DNA from: Variovorax beijingensis
GTDB lineage: Bacteria > Pseudomonadota > Gammaproteobacteria > Burkholderiales > Burkholderiaceae_C
DNA: 64,000 nucleotides
Assembly (NCBI RefSeq): GCF_003951285.1
Contig: NZ_RXFQ01000003.1
Location: 1-64,000, forward strand
Reading direction: 5' to 3'
Positions 18,616 to 27,193 of this stretch are shown piece by piece. The stretch's first letter is position 1. Every line of letters starts with the position of its first letter. The translations under genes and the position numbers were made by a program. The notes below the pieces were generated by a model. The model was not told the origin of the DNA and made no database searches. It saw only the letters and a program-made list of their open reading frames with translations.

Positions 18616-19043
18616 TGACCGACGAAGCAAGCACCCCACCTTCCAACGACTACGAAGCCGGCCTCGTCAACCGCCGCCGCGTGCTCGGCGACGCCTGGGT
18701 CGACAAGTCGCTCGCCAACCGCAATGCGTTCAACGCCGAGTTCCAGGAGCTCATCACCCGCCATGCCTGGAACGACATCTGGGGCCGGTCCGCGCTCGGC
18801 GACAAGACGCGCCGCTACATGGTGCTGTCGATGATGCTGGGCATCCATGCCTATGAAGAATTCGCGATGCATGTGCGCGCGGCGCTCGACGGCCCGCTCG
18901 AGTCGCGCCTCACGCCGGAGGACATCAAGGAAGTCATCATGATGGCGGCCATCTACTGCGGCGTACCGGTGGCGAACCACGCCTTTGGCATCGCAACCGG
19001 CATCCTGCGCGAGAAGGGCCTGCTGGCCGCGGCTTCCCAGTGA
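18615..19043 (+). CDS. pcaC: 4-Carboxymuconolactone decarboxylase
   Basis: A 142-residue CMD-family protein with NDYEAGLVNRRRVLGDAWVDKS at the start and HVRAALDGPLESRLTPEDIKEVIMMAAIYCGVP later, which identify PcaC rather than the peroxidase-like AhpD branch. It decarboxylates 4-carboxymuconolactone to 3-oxoadipate enol-lactone. It overlaps pcaB by one base, and the next gene by four bases through GTGA. About ten residues longer at the N-terminus than many PcaC proteins. Confidence 0.92.
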   Translation: MTDEASTPPSNDYEAGLVNRRRVLGDAWVDKSLANRNAFNAEFQELITRHAWNDIWGRSALGDKTRRYMVLSMMLGIHAYEEFAMHVRAALDGPLESRLTPEDIKEVIMMAAIYCGVPVANHAFGIATGILREKGLLAAASQ

Positions 19044-20260
19044 CCGGGCCGAGCCTGCGCAAGGCCCGGTTCGAACCCGGCTTCGGCCTGCTGCTGCCGC
19101 TGCTGCTGGCGGCGCAGCCGGTGGCCACCGACAGCTACCTGCCCGCGCTGCCCGCCATCGCGAAGGAGCTTGGATCGGCCAGCACCAGCCTCACGCTGTT
19201 CGTGCTGGCCTTCGGCTTTGCGCAATTGCTGTGCGGCCCGCTGGCCGACCGCTTCGGCCGCCGGCCGGTGCTGCTGGCGGGGCTCGGCTGCTACGCGATC
19301 GCGGCGCTGGGCGGTGCCTTCGCCGGCAGCGTGGCGGTGCTCGCGGGCTGGCGCACGCTGCAGGGCTTTTCGATGGCGGCCATCCTGGTGTGCGCGCGCG
19401 CCGCGGTGCGCGACCTCTATCCCGCGCACGAAGGTCCGCACGTCATGGCGCGCGGGCTCACGGGCCTGGGCGTGGTGGGGCTGCTGGCGCCGCTCCTGGG
19501 CGCATGGCTGGTGCAGGGCGCCGGCTGGCGCTGGGTGATGGCCTCGATGGCGTTCTACGCGCTGGTGCTGCTTGCCCTCTGCTGGCGCTCGTTCGCGGAG
19601 ACGCGGCGGCCGCTGGCCGGGGAGCTTTCGGCGCCGCGCGGCAGCGCCCGCGCCGTGTTCGCGAGCCGCAGCTTCCGGGCCTGGGCCTCGGTGGCCGCAA
19701 CCACCTACGGCGGCCTTTTCTGCTTTCTGCTGCTGTCGCCGATGGTCTACATCGGCTACCTGGGCTGGTCGCCCGCAATGTACGGCTGGATCCCGGCCGG
19801 CGGTTCGCTCGTCTACATCTTCAGCACCACCCTGTGCCGGCGCCTGCTGCGCAGGCACGGGCCGGTGGGCACAGTGCAGCTGGGCGCCACGCTGAGCATG
19901 GCCGGCGCGGCGATCCAGGCGCTGGGCTGCTGGCTGGCGCCGTACAGCGCGCTGCCGCTGCTCGCGGGCCACGCGGTCTACTGCCTGGGCCACGGCATCC
20001 ACCAGCCCTGCGGCCAGGCCGGCGCCGTGGGCGACCTGCCGCACCTCGCGGGGCGGGCCGTGTCGTGGTCGGGTTTCGGCATGATGATGGTGGCGTTCAG
20101 CGTCGGGCAGGTGGCCGCGCAGTTCGTCGACACCGATTTTTCGAACGGCGCCTGGCCGATGGTCGTTCCGATGCTGCTCGCGGGCTGCGGGTTGCTGGCC
20201 ATCGCGTTCCTCTGGCTGCCGCGTCTTCAACATCCGATCAAAGAAAAGGAATCACCATGA
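19040..20260 (+). CDS. Bcr/CflA-type MFS transporter
   Basis: A 406-residue, 12-helix MFS protein with the Bcr/CflA features ATDSYLPALPAIAKELG in helix 1 and GPLADRFGRRPVLLAG in the first cytoplasmic loop, where the D-x2-G-R-R-P antiporter motif lies. The start is a GTG at 19040 that overlaps the pcaC stop, and the gene overlaps pcaD by ATGA, so it is embedded in the pca operon. Bcr/CflA proteins usually export drugs; here it may relieve build-up of a pathway acid or lactone. That role is inference. Confidence 0.82.
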   Translation: MTGPSLRKARFEPGFGLLLPLLLAAQPVATDSYLPALPAIAKELGSASTSLTLFVLAFGFAQLLCGPLADRFGRRPVLLAGLGCYAIAALGGAFAGSVAVLAGWRTLQGFSMAAILVCARAAVRDLYPAHEGPHVMARGLTGLGVVGLLAPLLGAWLVQGAGWRWVMASMAFYALVLLALCWRSFAETRRPLAGELSAPRGSARAVFASRSFRAWASVAATTYGGLFCFLLLSPMVYIGYLGWSPAMYGWIPAGGSLVYIFSTTLCRRLLRRHGPVGTVQLGATLSMAGAAIQALGCWLAPYSALPLLAGHAVYCLGHGIHQPCGQAGAVGDLPHLAGRAVSWSGFGMMMVAFSVGQVAAQFVDTDFSNGAWPMVVPMLLAGCGLLAIAFLWLPRLQHPIKEKESP

Positions 20261-21021
20261 CCCGTTTGAATGTCGTCCGCGAAGGCAGCGGTCCTTTTGT
20301 CGTGCTGAGCCATGCGCTGGGCTGCGACCTGCACATGTGGGACGGCGTGGCCGAGCAGCTTGCGCGCGCCCACACCGTGATCCGCTACGACCACCGCAAC
20401 CATGGCGGCTCGCAGGTGGTGCCGGGCGCGCTGCGCGTGGAGACGCTGGCGCAGGACGCGGCCGAGCTCATCCAGCGCGAGGCGGGCGGGGAGCCGGTGC
20501 ACTTCGTCGGCCTGTCGATGGGCGGCATGACCGCGCAGGCGCTGGCGGTGCGCCATCCCGAGCTGCTGCGCAGCGTGGTCATCGCGAATTCATCGGCCCA
20601 CTACCCGGACCAGTCGCCGTGGCGCGCGCGCGCCGAGACGGTGGCCGCCAAGGGCGTGGCCGCCATTGCACCGGGCGCGGTGGCGCGCTGGCTCACGCAC
20701 GGCTATGTCACCACGCAGGAGGGCAAGGCTGCGGCCGAGGTGCTGCACGACGTGCTGGTGCGCACCGATGCACAGGGCTACATCGAAAGCTGCAACGCGG
20801 TGGCAGCCATCGATTTTCGCGAGAGCAATCGCCGCATCGCCGTGCCCACGCTGGTGATCGCGGGGCTGCAGGACGAGGCCACGCCGCTGGTGATGTCCGA
20901 AGCCATCGCGGCTGCCATTCCCGGCGCGCGCCTGGCCACCATCGATGCGGCGCACCTGAGCGCGGTGGAGCGGCCGGTCGAGTTCACCCAGCTGCTGATC
21001 GATTACTGGCGCAGTCTTTGA
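20257..21021 (+). CDS. pcaD: 3-Oxoadipate enol-lactonase
   Basis: A 254-residue alpha/beta hydrolase with the PcaD pattern: LSHALGCDLHMWDGV (oxyanion region), YDHRNHGGS, nucleophile Ser87 in GLSMGG, an Asp in the GLQDEATP region and His in DAAHLS near 234. It hydrolyses 3-oxoadipate enol-lactone to 3-oxoadipate. The start overlaps the MFS gene by four bases (ATGA) and AAAGGA precedes it. The following thiolase steps (pcaIJ, pcaF) are absent from the window. Last gene of the 12527 transcription unit as read here. Confidence 0.92.
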   Translation: MTRLNVVREGSGPFVVLSHALGCDLHMWDGVAEQLARAHTVIRYDHRNHGGSQVVPGALRVETLAQDAAELIQREAGGEPVHFVGLSMGGMTAQALAVRHPELLRSVVIANSSAHYPDQSPWRARAETVAAKGVAAIAPGAVARWLTHGYVTTQEGKAAAEVLHDVLVRTDAQGYIESCNAVAAIDFRESNRRIAVPTLVIAGLQDEATPLVMSEAIAAAIPGARLATIDAAHLSAVERPVEFTQLLIDYWRSL

Positions 21022-21072
21022 GGAATGCGGCCTTCGGACCACGGGGTCGGGCCTAGGTCTAACCCCTATTTC

Positions 21073-21108
21073 GTGCGAATAATGCACGCATGCGTTCGAT
21101 GATCGAAC
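21073..21108. promoter_or_regulatory. Two PcaR-like operator boxes before the dehydroshikimate dehydratase
   Basis: GTTCGATGATCGAAC at 21094-21108 is a perfect 7-bp inverted repeat around a single central base. GTGCGAATAATGCAC at 21073-21087, also near-palindromic, lies exactly 21 bp upstream. The same spacing and a box one base different occur at 12393-12428. The boxes end 56 bp before the start codon at 21165, a position suited to control of the quiC promoter by the IclR protein. No clear -35/-10 could be fixed. Confidence 0.62.
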
Positions 21109-21164
21109 ACTGAGCCTGTGTGGAGCGTTGTGGGCAGCAGCGGCTGTTCCTACAGTCACCTCCC

Positions 21165-23057
21165 ATGCATCGCTCCATCGCCACCGTCTCCCTCAGCGGC
21201 ACGCTTCGCCAGAAGCTCGAAGCCGTTTCGGCCGCAGGCTTCGACGGCATCGAGCTGTTCGAGGCCGACTTCGTCAACTTCAAGGGCAGCGCCCCCGAGC
21301 TGCGCCGCATTGCCTCGGACCTCGGCCTCTCGATCGACCTGTACCAGCCGTTCCGCGATTTCGAGGGCATGCCCGAGGCGCAGTTCCGCCGCAGCCTGGA
21401 GCGTGCCGAGCGCAAGTTCGACCTGATGGAGGCCATGGGTGCGCCGCTGATGCTGTGCTGCTCCAACACCTCGCCGCTCTCGGTGAACGACCCGGCGCTG
21501 GCCGCCGCCCAGCTGCATGAGCTCGCGGAACGCGCCGCGCGCCGCAACCTTCGCGTGGGCTTCGAGGCGCTGGCCTGGGGCCGCCACACTTCGCTGTACG
21601 GCCAGGCCTGGAACATCGTGAAGCAGGCCGACCACCCGCAGCTCGGCCTGATCCTCGACAGCTTCCACACGCTGTCGCTGAAGGACGATGCCACGGGCAT
21701 TGCCGCCATCCCCGGCGACAAGATCTTCTTCCTGCAGATGGCCGATGCGCCGCTGCTGTCGATGGACGTGCTGCAGTGGGCGCGCCACCACCGCTCGTTC
21801 CCGGGGCAGGGTGATTTCGACGTGATCGGCTTCTTCGAACAGGTGCTGCGCGCGGGCTACACCGGCCCGCTGTCGCTGGAAATCTTCAACGACCTGTTCC
21901 GCGAAACGCCCAACCGCCGCACCGCGGTGGACGCCATGCGCTCGCTGCTGTATCTCGAAAGCGAGGCGAAGCGGCGGCTGGCTTCCTCGGCCGATGCGCC
22001 AGCGCTGAAACCGCAGATCGAACTGTTCAGCCCGCCGCCCGTGCCGGCGCTCTCGGGCCTGTCCTTCATCGAGTTCGCGGCCGATGAGGCCTCGGCCGGC
22101 ACGCTCGGCGCGCTGCTGGAGCAACTCGGCTTCCGCCGCGTCGGCCGGCACCGCTCCAAGGCCGTGGCGCTGTACCGCCAGGGCGGGGTCAACCTGATCG
22201 TCAATGCGCAACCGGATTCGTTCGCGCGCAGCCGCTTCGAGGCGCACGGCACCTCGGTGTGCGCGCTGGGCGTGCGCTGCGCCGATCCGCTGGCCGCCGT
22301 CGAGCGTGCCACGGCCATGCGCTCGCAGCGGCACGACAGCCCGCTCGGCCCGAACGAATTGCGCGTGCCGGCCATCGTGGCGCCGGGCGGCAACCTGATC
22401 CACTTCGTGCCCGAGGCCCTGGGCACCAACGGCCTGTACGAGGCCGACTTCATCCTCGAGGAAGACGCCGCGGCCGATGTCCGCGGCGCCGGCCTCGCGC
22501 AGGTCGACCACGTGGCGCTCGGCCTCGCGCTCGACCAGCTCGACACCTGGGTGCTGTTCACGCGCGCCGTGCTGGGGCTGGAGCCGGGCGAAAGCCTGGA
22601 GCTGGCCGACCCCTTCGGCCTGATCCGCAGCCGCGGCGTGGCCAACGCCGATCGCAGCGTGCGGCTGGTGCTCAACGTGTCGCTGAGCCAGCGCACCCGT
22701 ACCGCGCGCACGCTGAGCCTGACCGGCGGCGGCGCGGTGCACCACATCGCGCTGCGCTGCGACGACATCTTCGAGAGCGTGGAGCGGCTGCGCGCCGGCG
22801 GCACGCGCTTCGTGCCCATTTCGGACAACTACTACGACGACCTGGCCACGCGCATCGACCTGGACCCGGCGCTGCTCGCACGGCTGCGCGCGGCGGGCGT
22901 GCTGTTCGACCGTTCGCCCGCGGGCGACTACCTGCACATCTACACCGAGAACATCGAAGGCGGACTCTTCTTCGAACTGGCACAGCGCACCGCGGGCTAC
23001 GACGCCTACGGCGCGCTCAACGCACCCGCGCGCATGGCATCGCAGGCGCAGCAATAA
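21165..23057 (+). CDS. quiC: 3-Dehydroshikimate dehydratase fused to HPPD-like domain
   Basis: A 630-residue two-domain protein. Residues about 1-270 are a xylose-isomerase-like TIM barrel, and Glu134, Asp165, Gln191 and Glu239 fall on the metal ligands I recall for Pseudomonas putida QuiC1. Residues about 285-615 form two vicinal-oxygen-chelate modules like 4-hydroxyphenylpyruvate dioxygenase (QVDHVALGLALDQLDTW, VHHIALRCDDIFESV, GLFFELAQR). It converts 3-dehydroshikimate to protocatechuate, linking the shikimate-dehydrogenase-like genes to pcaBCD. ATG 21165 gives the family length. Starts a second transcription unit behind two operator boxes. Confidence 0.9.
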   Translation: MHRSIATVSLSGTLRQKLEAVSAAGFDGIELFEADFVNFKGSAPELRRIASDLGLSIDLYQPFRDFEGMPEAQFRRSLERAERKFDLMEAMGAPLMLCCSNTSPLSVNDPALAAAQLHELAERAARRNLRVGFEALAWGRHTSLYGQAWNIVKQADHPQLGLILDSFHTLSLKDDATGIAAIPGDKIFFLQMADAPLLSMDVLQWARHHRSFPGQGDFDVIGFFEQVLRAGYTGPLSLEIFNDLFRETPNRRTAVDAMRSLLYLESEAKRRLASSADAPALKPQIELFSPPPVPALSGLSFIEFAADEASAGTLGALLEQLGFRRVGRHRSKAVALYRQGGVNLIVNAQPDSFARSRFEAHGTSVCALGVRCADPLAAVERATAMRSQRHDSPLGPNELRVPAIVAPGGNLIHFVPEALGTNGLYEADFILEEDAAADVRGAGLAQVDHVALGLALDQLDTWVLFTRAVLGLEPGESLELADPFGLIRSRGVANADRSVRLVLNVSLSQRTRTARTLSLTGGGAVHHIALRCDDIFESVERLRAGGTRFVPISDNYYDDLATRIDLDPALLARLRAAGVLFDRSPAGDYLHIYTENIEGGLFFELAQRTAGYDAYGALNAPARMASQAQQ

Positions 23058-23087
23058 AGATTCTTTTCGTCAACCCGGAGACAAACC

Positions 23088-24497
23088 ATGGCAACCATCA
23101 CGGCCCACGAGCCGAAAGGCAAGCACCAGTCGAAGAAAGCCACCGCGAGCGGCTGGATCGGCTCGGCGCTGGAGTACTACGACTTCTTCATCTACGCCAC
23201 CGCGGCGGCGCTGATCTTCCCGCAGATCTTCTTTCCCAAGGGTGACCCGCAGATCGCGATCATCGCGTCGCTCGCAACCTATGGCGTGGGCTACGTCGCA
23301 CGGCCGATCGGCGCACTGCTGCTGGGCCACTGGGGCGACACGCACGGCCGCAAGACGGTGCTGATCCTGTGCATGTTCCTGATGGGCTTTTCCACCATCG
23401 CCGTCGGCCTGCTGCCGACCTATGACCAGGTCGGCCTGTGGGCACCCGCGCTGTTGGTGGTGCTGCGCCTGATCCAGGGCTTCGCGGTGGCCGGCGAGAT
23501 TTCGGGCGCAAGCTCGATGATCCTGGAGCACGCGCCGTTCGGGCGCCGCGGCTTCTTCGCGAGCTTCACGCTGCAGGGCGTGCAGGCCGGCCAGATCATG
23601 GCGGCCGCCGTGTTCCTGCCGCTCGCGCACTACATGGACAAGGACGCCTTCAATTCCTGGGGCTGGCGCATTCCGTTCCTGCTGAGCTTCATCGTCATCG
23701 TGGCCGGCTACATCATCCGCAAGGAAGTGAACGAGACCCCCGCCTTTGCCGAAGTCGAGAAGAGCACGAAGCCGAAGGCGCCGGTGATCCAGGCCGTGAC
23801 CGAGAGCTGGGGCGACATGCTGCGCGTGCTGCTGTGCTCGCTGATGAACGTGATCCCGGTGGTCGCGACCATCTTCGGCGCCGCCTATGCAGTGCAGCCG
23901 GGCTACGGCATCAACTTCGAGAAGGACATCTACCTCTGGATTCCGGTGATGGGCAACATCGTGGCCGTGATCGTGATCCCGTTCGTGGGCAACCTGTCGG
24001 ACAAGGTCGGCCGTCGCCTGCCGATCGCCGTCGGCGCCATCGGTTCGGGCCTGCTGTCGTTCGGCTACCTGTACGCCATCAGCATCCACAACGTGCCGCT
24101 GGCCATCGTGATGTCGCTGCTGATGTGGGGCGTGGTCTACCAGGGCTACAACGCCGTGTTCCCGAGCTTCTATCCGGAGATGTTCCCCACCCGCACCCGC
24201 GTCTCGGGCATGGCGATCTCGCAGAACATCGGCACCGCGATCACCGCGCTGCTGCCGGCGCTGTTCGTGGCGGTCGCGCCCCCCGGCGCCGCCAACATCC
24301 CGCTGACCGTCGGAGCCATCACGCTGGCGATCTGCGCCATTGCCGCGATCTCGGCCCTGAGCGCGCGCGAAACCTACCGCGTGCACATGAACGACCTGGG
24401 CAATCCCGATGCGGTGCCGGTCGACAAGCTCGAATACGACCGGCTGCGCGAAGAGACGCTCGCCACCGCACGCATGGCAGCCAAGGCCGCGGCCTGA
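23088..24497 (+). CDS. MHS-family MFS transporter, ShiA-like
   Basis: A 469-residue, 12-helix metabolite:H+ symporter with GSALEYYDFFIYATAAALIFPQ at helix 1, ARPIGALLLGHWGDTHGRKTVL in the signature loop and RLIQGFAVAGEISGASSM in helix 4. This is the MHS branch that includes shikimate (ShiA), citrate and ketoglutarate carriers. It starts 30 bp after quiC with CGGAGAC upstream, so it is in the same unit. Likely imports shikimate, 3-dehydroshikimate, quinate or protocatechuate, giving the island a second uptake route beside the TRAP system. Confidence 0.85.
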   Translation: MATITAHEPKGKHQSKKATASGWIGSALEYYDFFIYATAAALIFPQIFFPKGDPQIAIIASLATYGVGYVARPIGALLLGHWGDTHGRKTVLILCMFLMGFSTIAVGLLPTYDQVGLWAPALLVVLRLIQGFAVAGEISGASSMILEHAPFGRRGFFASFTLQGVQAGQIMAAAVFLPLAHYMDKDAFNSWGWRIPFLLSFIVIVAGYIIRKEVNETPAFAEVEKSTKPKAPVIQAVTESWGDMLRVLLCSLMNVIPVVATIFGAAYAVQPGYGINFEKDIYLWIPVMGNIVAVIVIPFVGNLSDKVGRRLPIAVGAIGSGLLSFGYLYAISIHNVPLAIVMSLLMWGVVYQGYNAVFPSFYPEMFPTRTRVSGMAISQNIGTAITALLPALFVAVAPPGAANIPLTVGAITLAICAIAAISALSARETYRVHMNDLGNPDAVPVDKLEYDRLREETLATARMAAKAAA

Positions 24498-24535
24498 AGA
24501 CCTTGCGCGCACCAAGGGCGTCGGGGCGATGAAGA

Positions 24536-25219
24536 ATGGCGGGCATGACCTCCCATCTCAAGATCGATTTCGTTTCCGATGTCTCCTGCCCCTGGTGCGC
24601 CGTCGGCCTGGGCTCGCTCGAGGCGGCGCTGCGGCGCGTCGCGCCCGATGTCACGGCGGAGCTGCATTTCCAGCCCTTCGAGCTGAACCCGCAGATGCCG
24701 CCCGAAGGCCAGGACACCTTCGAGCACCTGAGCCAGAAATACGGCTCCACGCGTGAACAGCAGGCGCAATCGCGCGAGATGATCCGCCAGCGCGGGGCCG
24801 AGGTGGGCTTCGAGTTCAGCCCCGAGGGCCGGCCGCGCATCTACAACACCTTCGACGCCCACCGCCTGCTGCACTGGGCCGAGCTCGAAAGCCCGGCCCG
24901 GCAGGCGGCGCTCAAGAAGCTGCTCTTGAAGGCCTACTTCACCGATCGCCAGAATCCCTCCGACCACGAGGTGCTGGTGCGCCTGGCCGCCGAGGCCGGG
25001 CTCGATGCGGCGCGGGCCCGCGAGATTCTTGCGAGCGACGAGTTCGCCCGCGAAACCCGCGAGCGTGAACGCATGTACACCGACGCCGGCATCCATTCGG
25101 TGCCCGCGATCATCATCAACGACCAGCACCTGATCTCGGGCGGCCAGCCGGTCGAGGTGTTCGAGCGCGCCTTGCGCCAGATTGCCGGCGCCGCACCCGC
25201 CAGCGTGGCGGTTGCCTGA
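24536..25219 (+). CDS. DsbA-family oxidoreductase (FrnE-like)
   Basis: A 227-residue thioredoxin-fold protein with the active-site CPWC at residues 18-21 in DFVSDVSCPWCAVG, an inserted helical domain (about 60-180) and the cis-Pro region GIHSVPAIIIN. This is the cytoplasmic FrnE/YwbO branch of DsbA-like proteins, without a signal peptide. It may act in stress redox control, or as a polyketide-type isomerase as FrnE was named. A second ATG at 24545 is possible. It follows the MFS gene by 38 bp but has no clear pathway link to the island. Confidence 0.85.
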   Translation: MAGMTSHLKIDFVSDVSCPWCAVGLGSLEAALRRVAPDVTAELHFQPFELNPQMPPEGQDTFEHLSQKYGSTREQQAQSREMIRQRGAEVGFEFSPEGRPRIYNTFDAHRLLHWAELESPARQAALKKLLLKAYFTDRQNPSDHEVLVRLAAEAGLDAARAREILASDEFARETRERERMYTDAGIHSVPAIIINDQHLISGGQPVEVFERALRQIAGAAPASVAVA

Positions 25220-25341
25220 CTTAGCCGGGGCTTACGCACTGCCTTGCGCGGCGCTGCGAAGGTAAAGTGCGTCAACGCGGAGCGGGGCACGGCGGTTGAG
25301 GAAGCGTCCTCGAACCGTCGTCACTCACAGGAACTCCGAAG

Positions 25342-25587
25342 ATGAAGAAGAAACGCCTCATCGCCGCATTCGTTCTCATGGCCGCGGCCTCGCTGCCCGC
25401 GTTGGCCGACGAATACGGCAGGCACCCGTTCTACCTGCACGCCCTGTCCGACCTGCGCACGGCCGCCTGGAAAGTGGAGCACCGCCGCCCCGAAGACGGG
25501 CAGGTCTCGCGCGACGAGCAGGTGGTGGTCGACGAGATCCATGCCGCCATCGGCGACGTGCGCCGCCACGACCTGCGCACGGAGTGA
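25342..25587 (+). CDS. Small secreted hypothetical protein
   Basis: An 81-residue protein with a clear Sec signal peptide (MKKKRLIAAFVLMAAASLPALA, cut before DEYGRHP) and a mature part of about 58 residues with HPFYLHALSDLRTAAWKVEHR. It has no cysteines. Its stop lies a few bases before the GTG chosen for the DUF1800 gene, so the three genes up to 28405 probably form an operon. Function unknown; similar short exported proteins next to DUF1800 genes are known in Comamonadaceae but not characterised. Confidence 0.65.
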   Translation: MKKKRLIAAFVLMAAASLPALADEYGRHPFYLHALSDLRTAAWKVEHRRPEDGQVSRDEQVVVDEIHAAIGDVRRHDLRTE

Positions 25588-25592
25588 ATGGG

Positions 25593-27170
25593 GTGGCGGC
25601 CGCCGCATCGCCGTGGTTGTTCTTCCCGCGCCGCGTGCCGATGGCGCTCGCTGCATGCGTGCTGGCGCTGCTCGCGGCCTGCGCGGGCGCGCCGGGGGAC
25701 CGTCGGCCGCTGGTGTCGGTGTCCTTGCCTTCTGCACCCATGAACGAAGCCGCGCGGCTGCGCTGGCTCGACCGCGTGGGCTGGGGTGCCAATGCGAGCA
25801 GCGAGGCGCAACTGGCGCGGCGCGGCCTGTCGCTGTGGATGCGCGACCAGCTCAATCCGCGGTCCGCGCCGCTGCCACCCGCTGCGCAGGCGCAGATCGA
25901 TGCCATGGCCATTTCGCGCACGCCGCTCGACCAGCTCGTCACCGGACTCGACGCGCTGCCCGACGAAGACCAGAAGAAGGCCGCGCGCCAGGCCTACCAG
26001 CGGCGGCTCAACGAGCTGGCGCGCGAGGCGCAGCAGCGCTTCGTGCTGCGCGCGCTCTATTCGCCCAACCAGCTGCAGGAGCAGATGACCTGGTTCTGGA
26101 TGAACCACTTCAACGTCAACCTGCGCAAGGACAACATCCGCGCGATGTTGGGCGACTACGAAGAGAACGCGATCCGCCCGCATGCGCTCGGCAGGTTCCG
26201 CGACCTGCTCGGCGCCACGCTGCACCACCCCGCGATGCTGCGCTACCTGGACAACGCGCAGAACGCCGCCAACCGCATCAACGAGAACCATGCGCGCGAG
26301 CTAATGGAGCTGCACACCATGGGCGTGGGCGGCGGCTATTCGCAAGCGGACGTGCAGGAGCTGGCGCGCGTGCTCACCGGCGTGGGCGTGAGCTACCAGC
26401 CGCTCGATGCGCCGCCGCCGAACGTGCGGCCGGCCCTGCGCGCCGACTATGTGCGCCGGGGCCTGTTCGAGTTCAACCCCAACCGGCATGACTACGGGCC
26501 GAAAACGCTGCTGGGCCAGCCCATCCAGAGCCGCGGGTTGGCCGAGGCCGACGAGGCGCTCGACCGCCTGGCGCGCGCGCCGGCCACCGCGCGCTTCGTC
26601 TCGCGCAAGCTCGCCGTGTACTTCGTCTCCGACGAACCGCCGCAGGCACTGGTCGAGCGCATGGCCGCGGCCTTCACGCGCAGCGACGGCGACATCGCCG
26701 TCACGCTCAAGGCGATGTTCGAGTCGCCCGAGTTCGCCGCCTCGCTCGGGCGCAAGTTCCGCGATCCGGTGCACTACGTGATCGCCGGCGTGCGGCTCGC
26801 GTACGACGAGCGCGTGGTCTCGAACGTGGGTCCGATGCTCGGCTGGATCAACCGCATGGGCCAGCAGCTGTACGGCCACGAGACGCCCGATGGCTATCCG
26901 CTCAACGAAGCCGCCTGGGCCAGCGCGGGGCAGATGAACACGCGCTTCGAGATCGCGCGCGCCATCGGCGCGAACGGCGCCGTGCTGTTCCGCACGGACG
27001 ACAAGGCGCCGCTGGAGAAACCCGCATTCCCGCCACTGGCCGACTCGCACGCGGTGCGCGCCATGCAGGCGGGCCTGGGCGCGGACACGCGCGAGGCGCT
27101 GGCGCAGGCGAGGAACCCGCAGGAGTGGAACACCTTCCTGCTGGCGTCGCCGGAGCTGATGCGCCGCTGA
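25593..27170 (+). CDS. DUF1800 lipoprotein-like protein
   Basis: A protein of about 525 residues matching DUF1800: LRWLDRVGWGANASSEAQL at the start of the domain, LQEQMTWFWMNHFNVNLRK, NENHARELMELHTMGV and YPLNEAAWASAGQM. The N-terminus has a hydrophobic run ending LALLAAC, a lipobox-like site. GTG 25593 was chosen because GGAG lies 9 nt upstream; ATG 25641 would begin just before the lipobox helix, and GTG 25584 is also in frame. DUF1800 genes nearly always pair with DUF1501, as here. Biochemical role unknown, presumably in the periplasm or outer envelope. Confidence 0.8.
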   Translation: MAAAASPWLFFPRRVPMALAACVLALLAACAGAPGDRRPLVSVSLPSAPMNEAARLRWLDRVGWGANASSEAQLARRGLSLWMRDQLNPRSAPLPPAAQAQIDAMAISRTPLDQLVTGLDALPDEDQKKAARQAYQRRLNELAREAQQRFVLRALYSPNQLQEQMTWFWMNHFNVNLRKDNIRAMLGDYEENAIRPHALGRFRDLLGATLHHPAMLRYLDNAQNAANRINENHARELMELHTMGVGGGYSQADVQELARVLTGVGVSYQPLDAPPPNVRPALRADYVRRGLFEFNPNRHDYGPKTLLGQPIQSRGLAEADEALDRLARAPATARFVSRKLAVYFVSDEPPQALVERMAAAFTRSDGDIAVTLKAMFESPEFAASLGRKFRDPVHYVIAGVRLAYDERVVSNVGPMLGWINRMGQQLYGHETPDGYPLNEAAWASAGQMNTRFEIARAIGANGAVLFRTDDKAPLEKPAFPPLADSHAVRAMQAGLGADTREALAQARNPQEWNTFLLASPELMRR

Positions 27171-27193
27171 TGATGAGAAGAGGACACACCGCC

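Noticed and set aside
15393..18980. Long minus-strand open frame opposite the TRAP binding protein, aroE-like 2, pcaB and pcaC
   Set aside because: Same codon-bias artefact; it spans several unrelated plus-strand genes and has no start site or domain.
19040..20260. Drug-resistance exporter as a stand-alone gene
   Set aside because: Although Bcr/CflA-like in sequence, it overlaps pcaC and pcaD by four bases on each side, so a pathway-linked role is more likely than a drug pump acquired separately.
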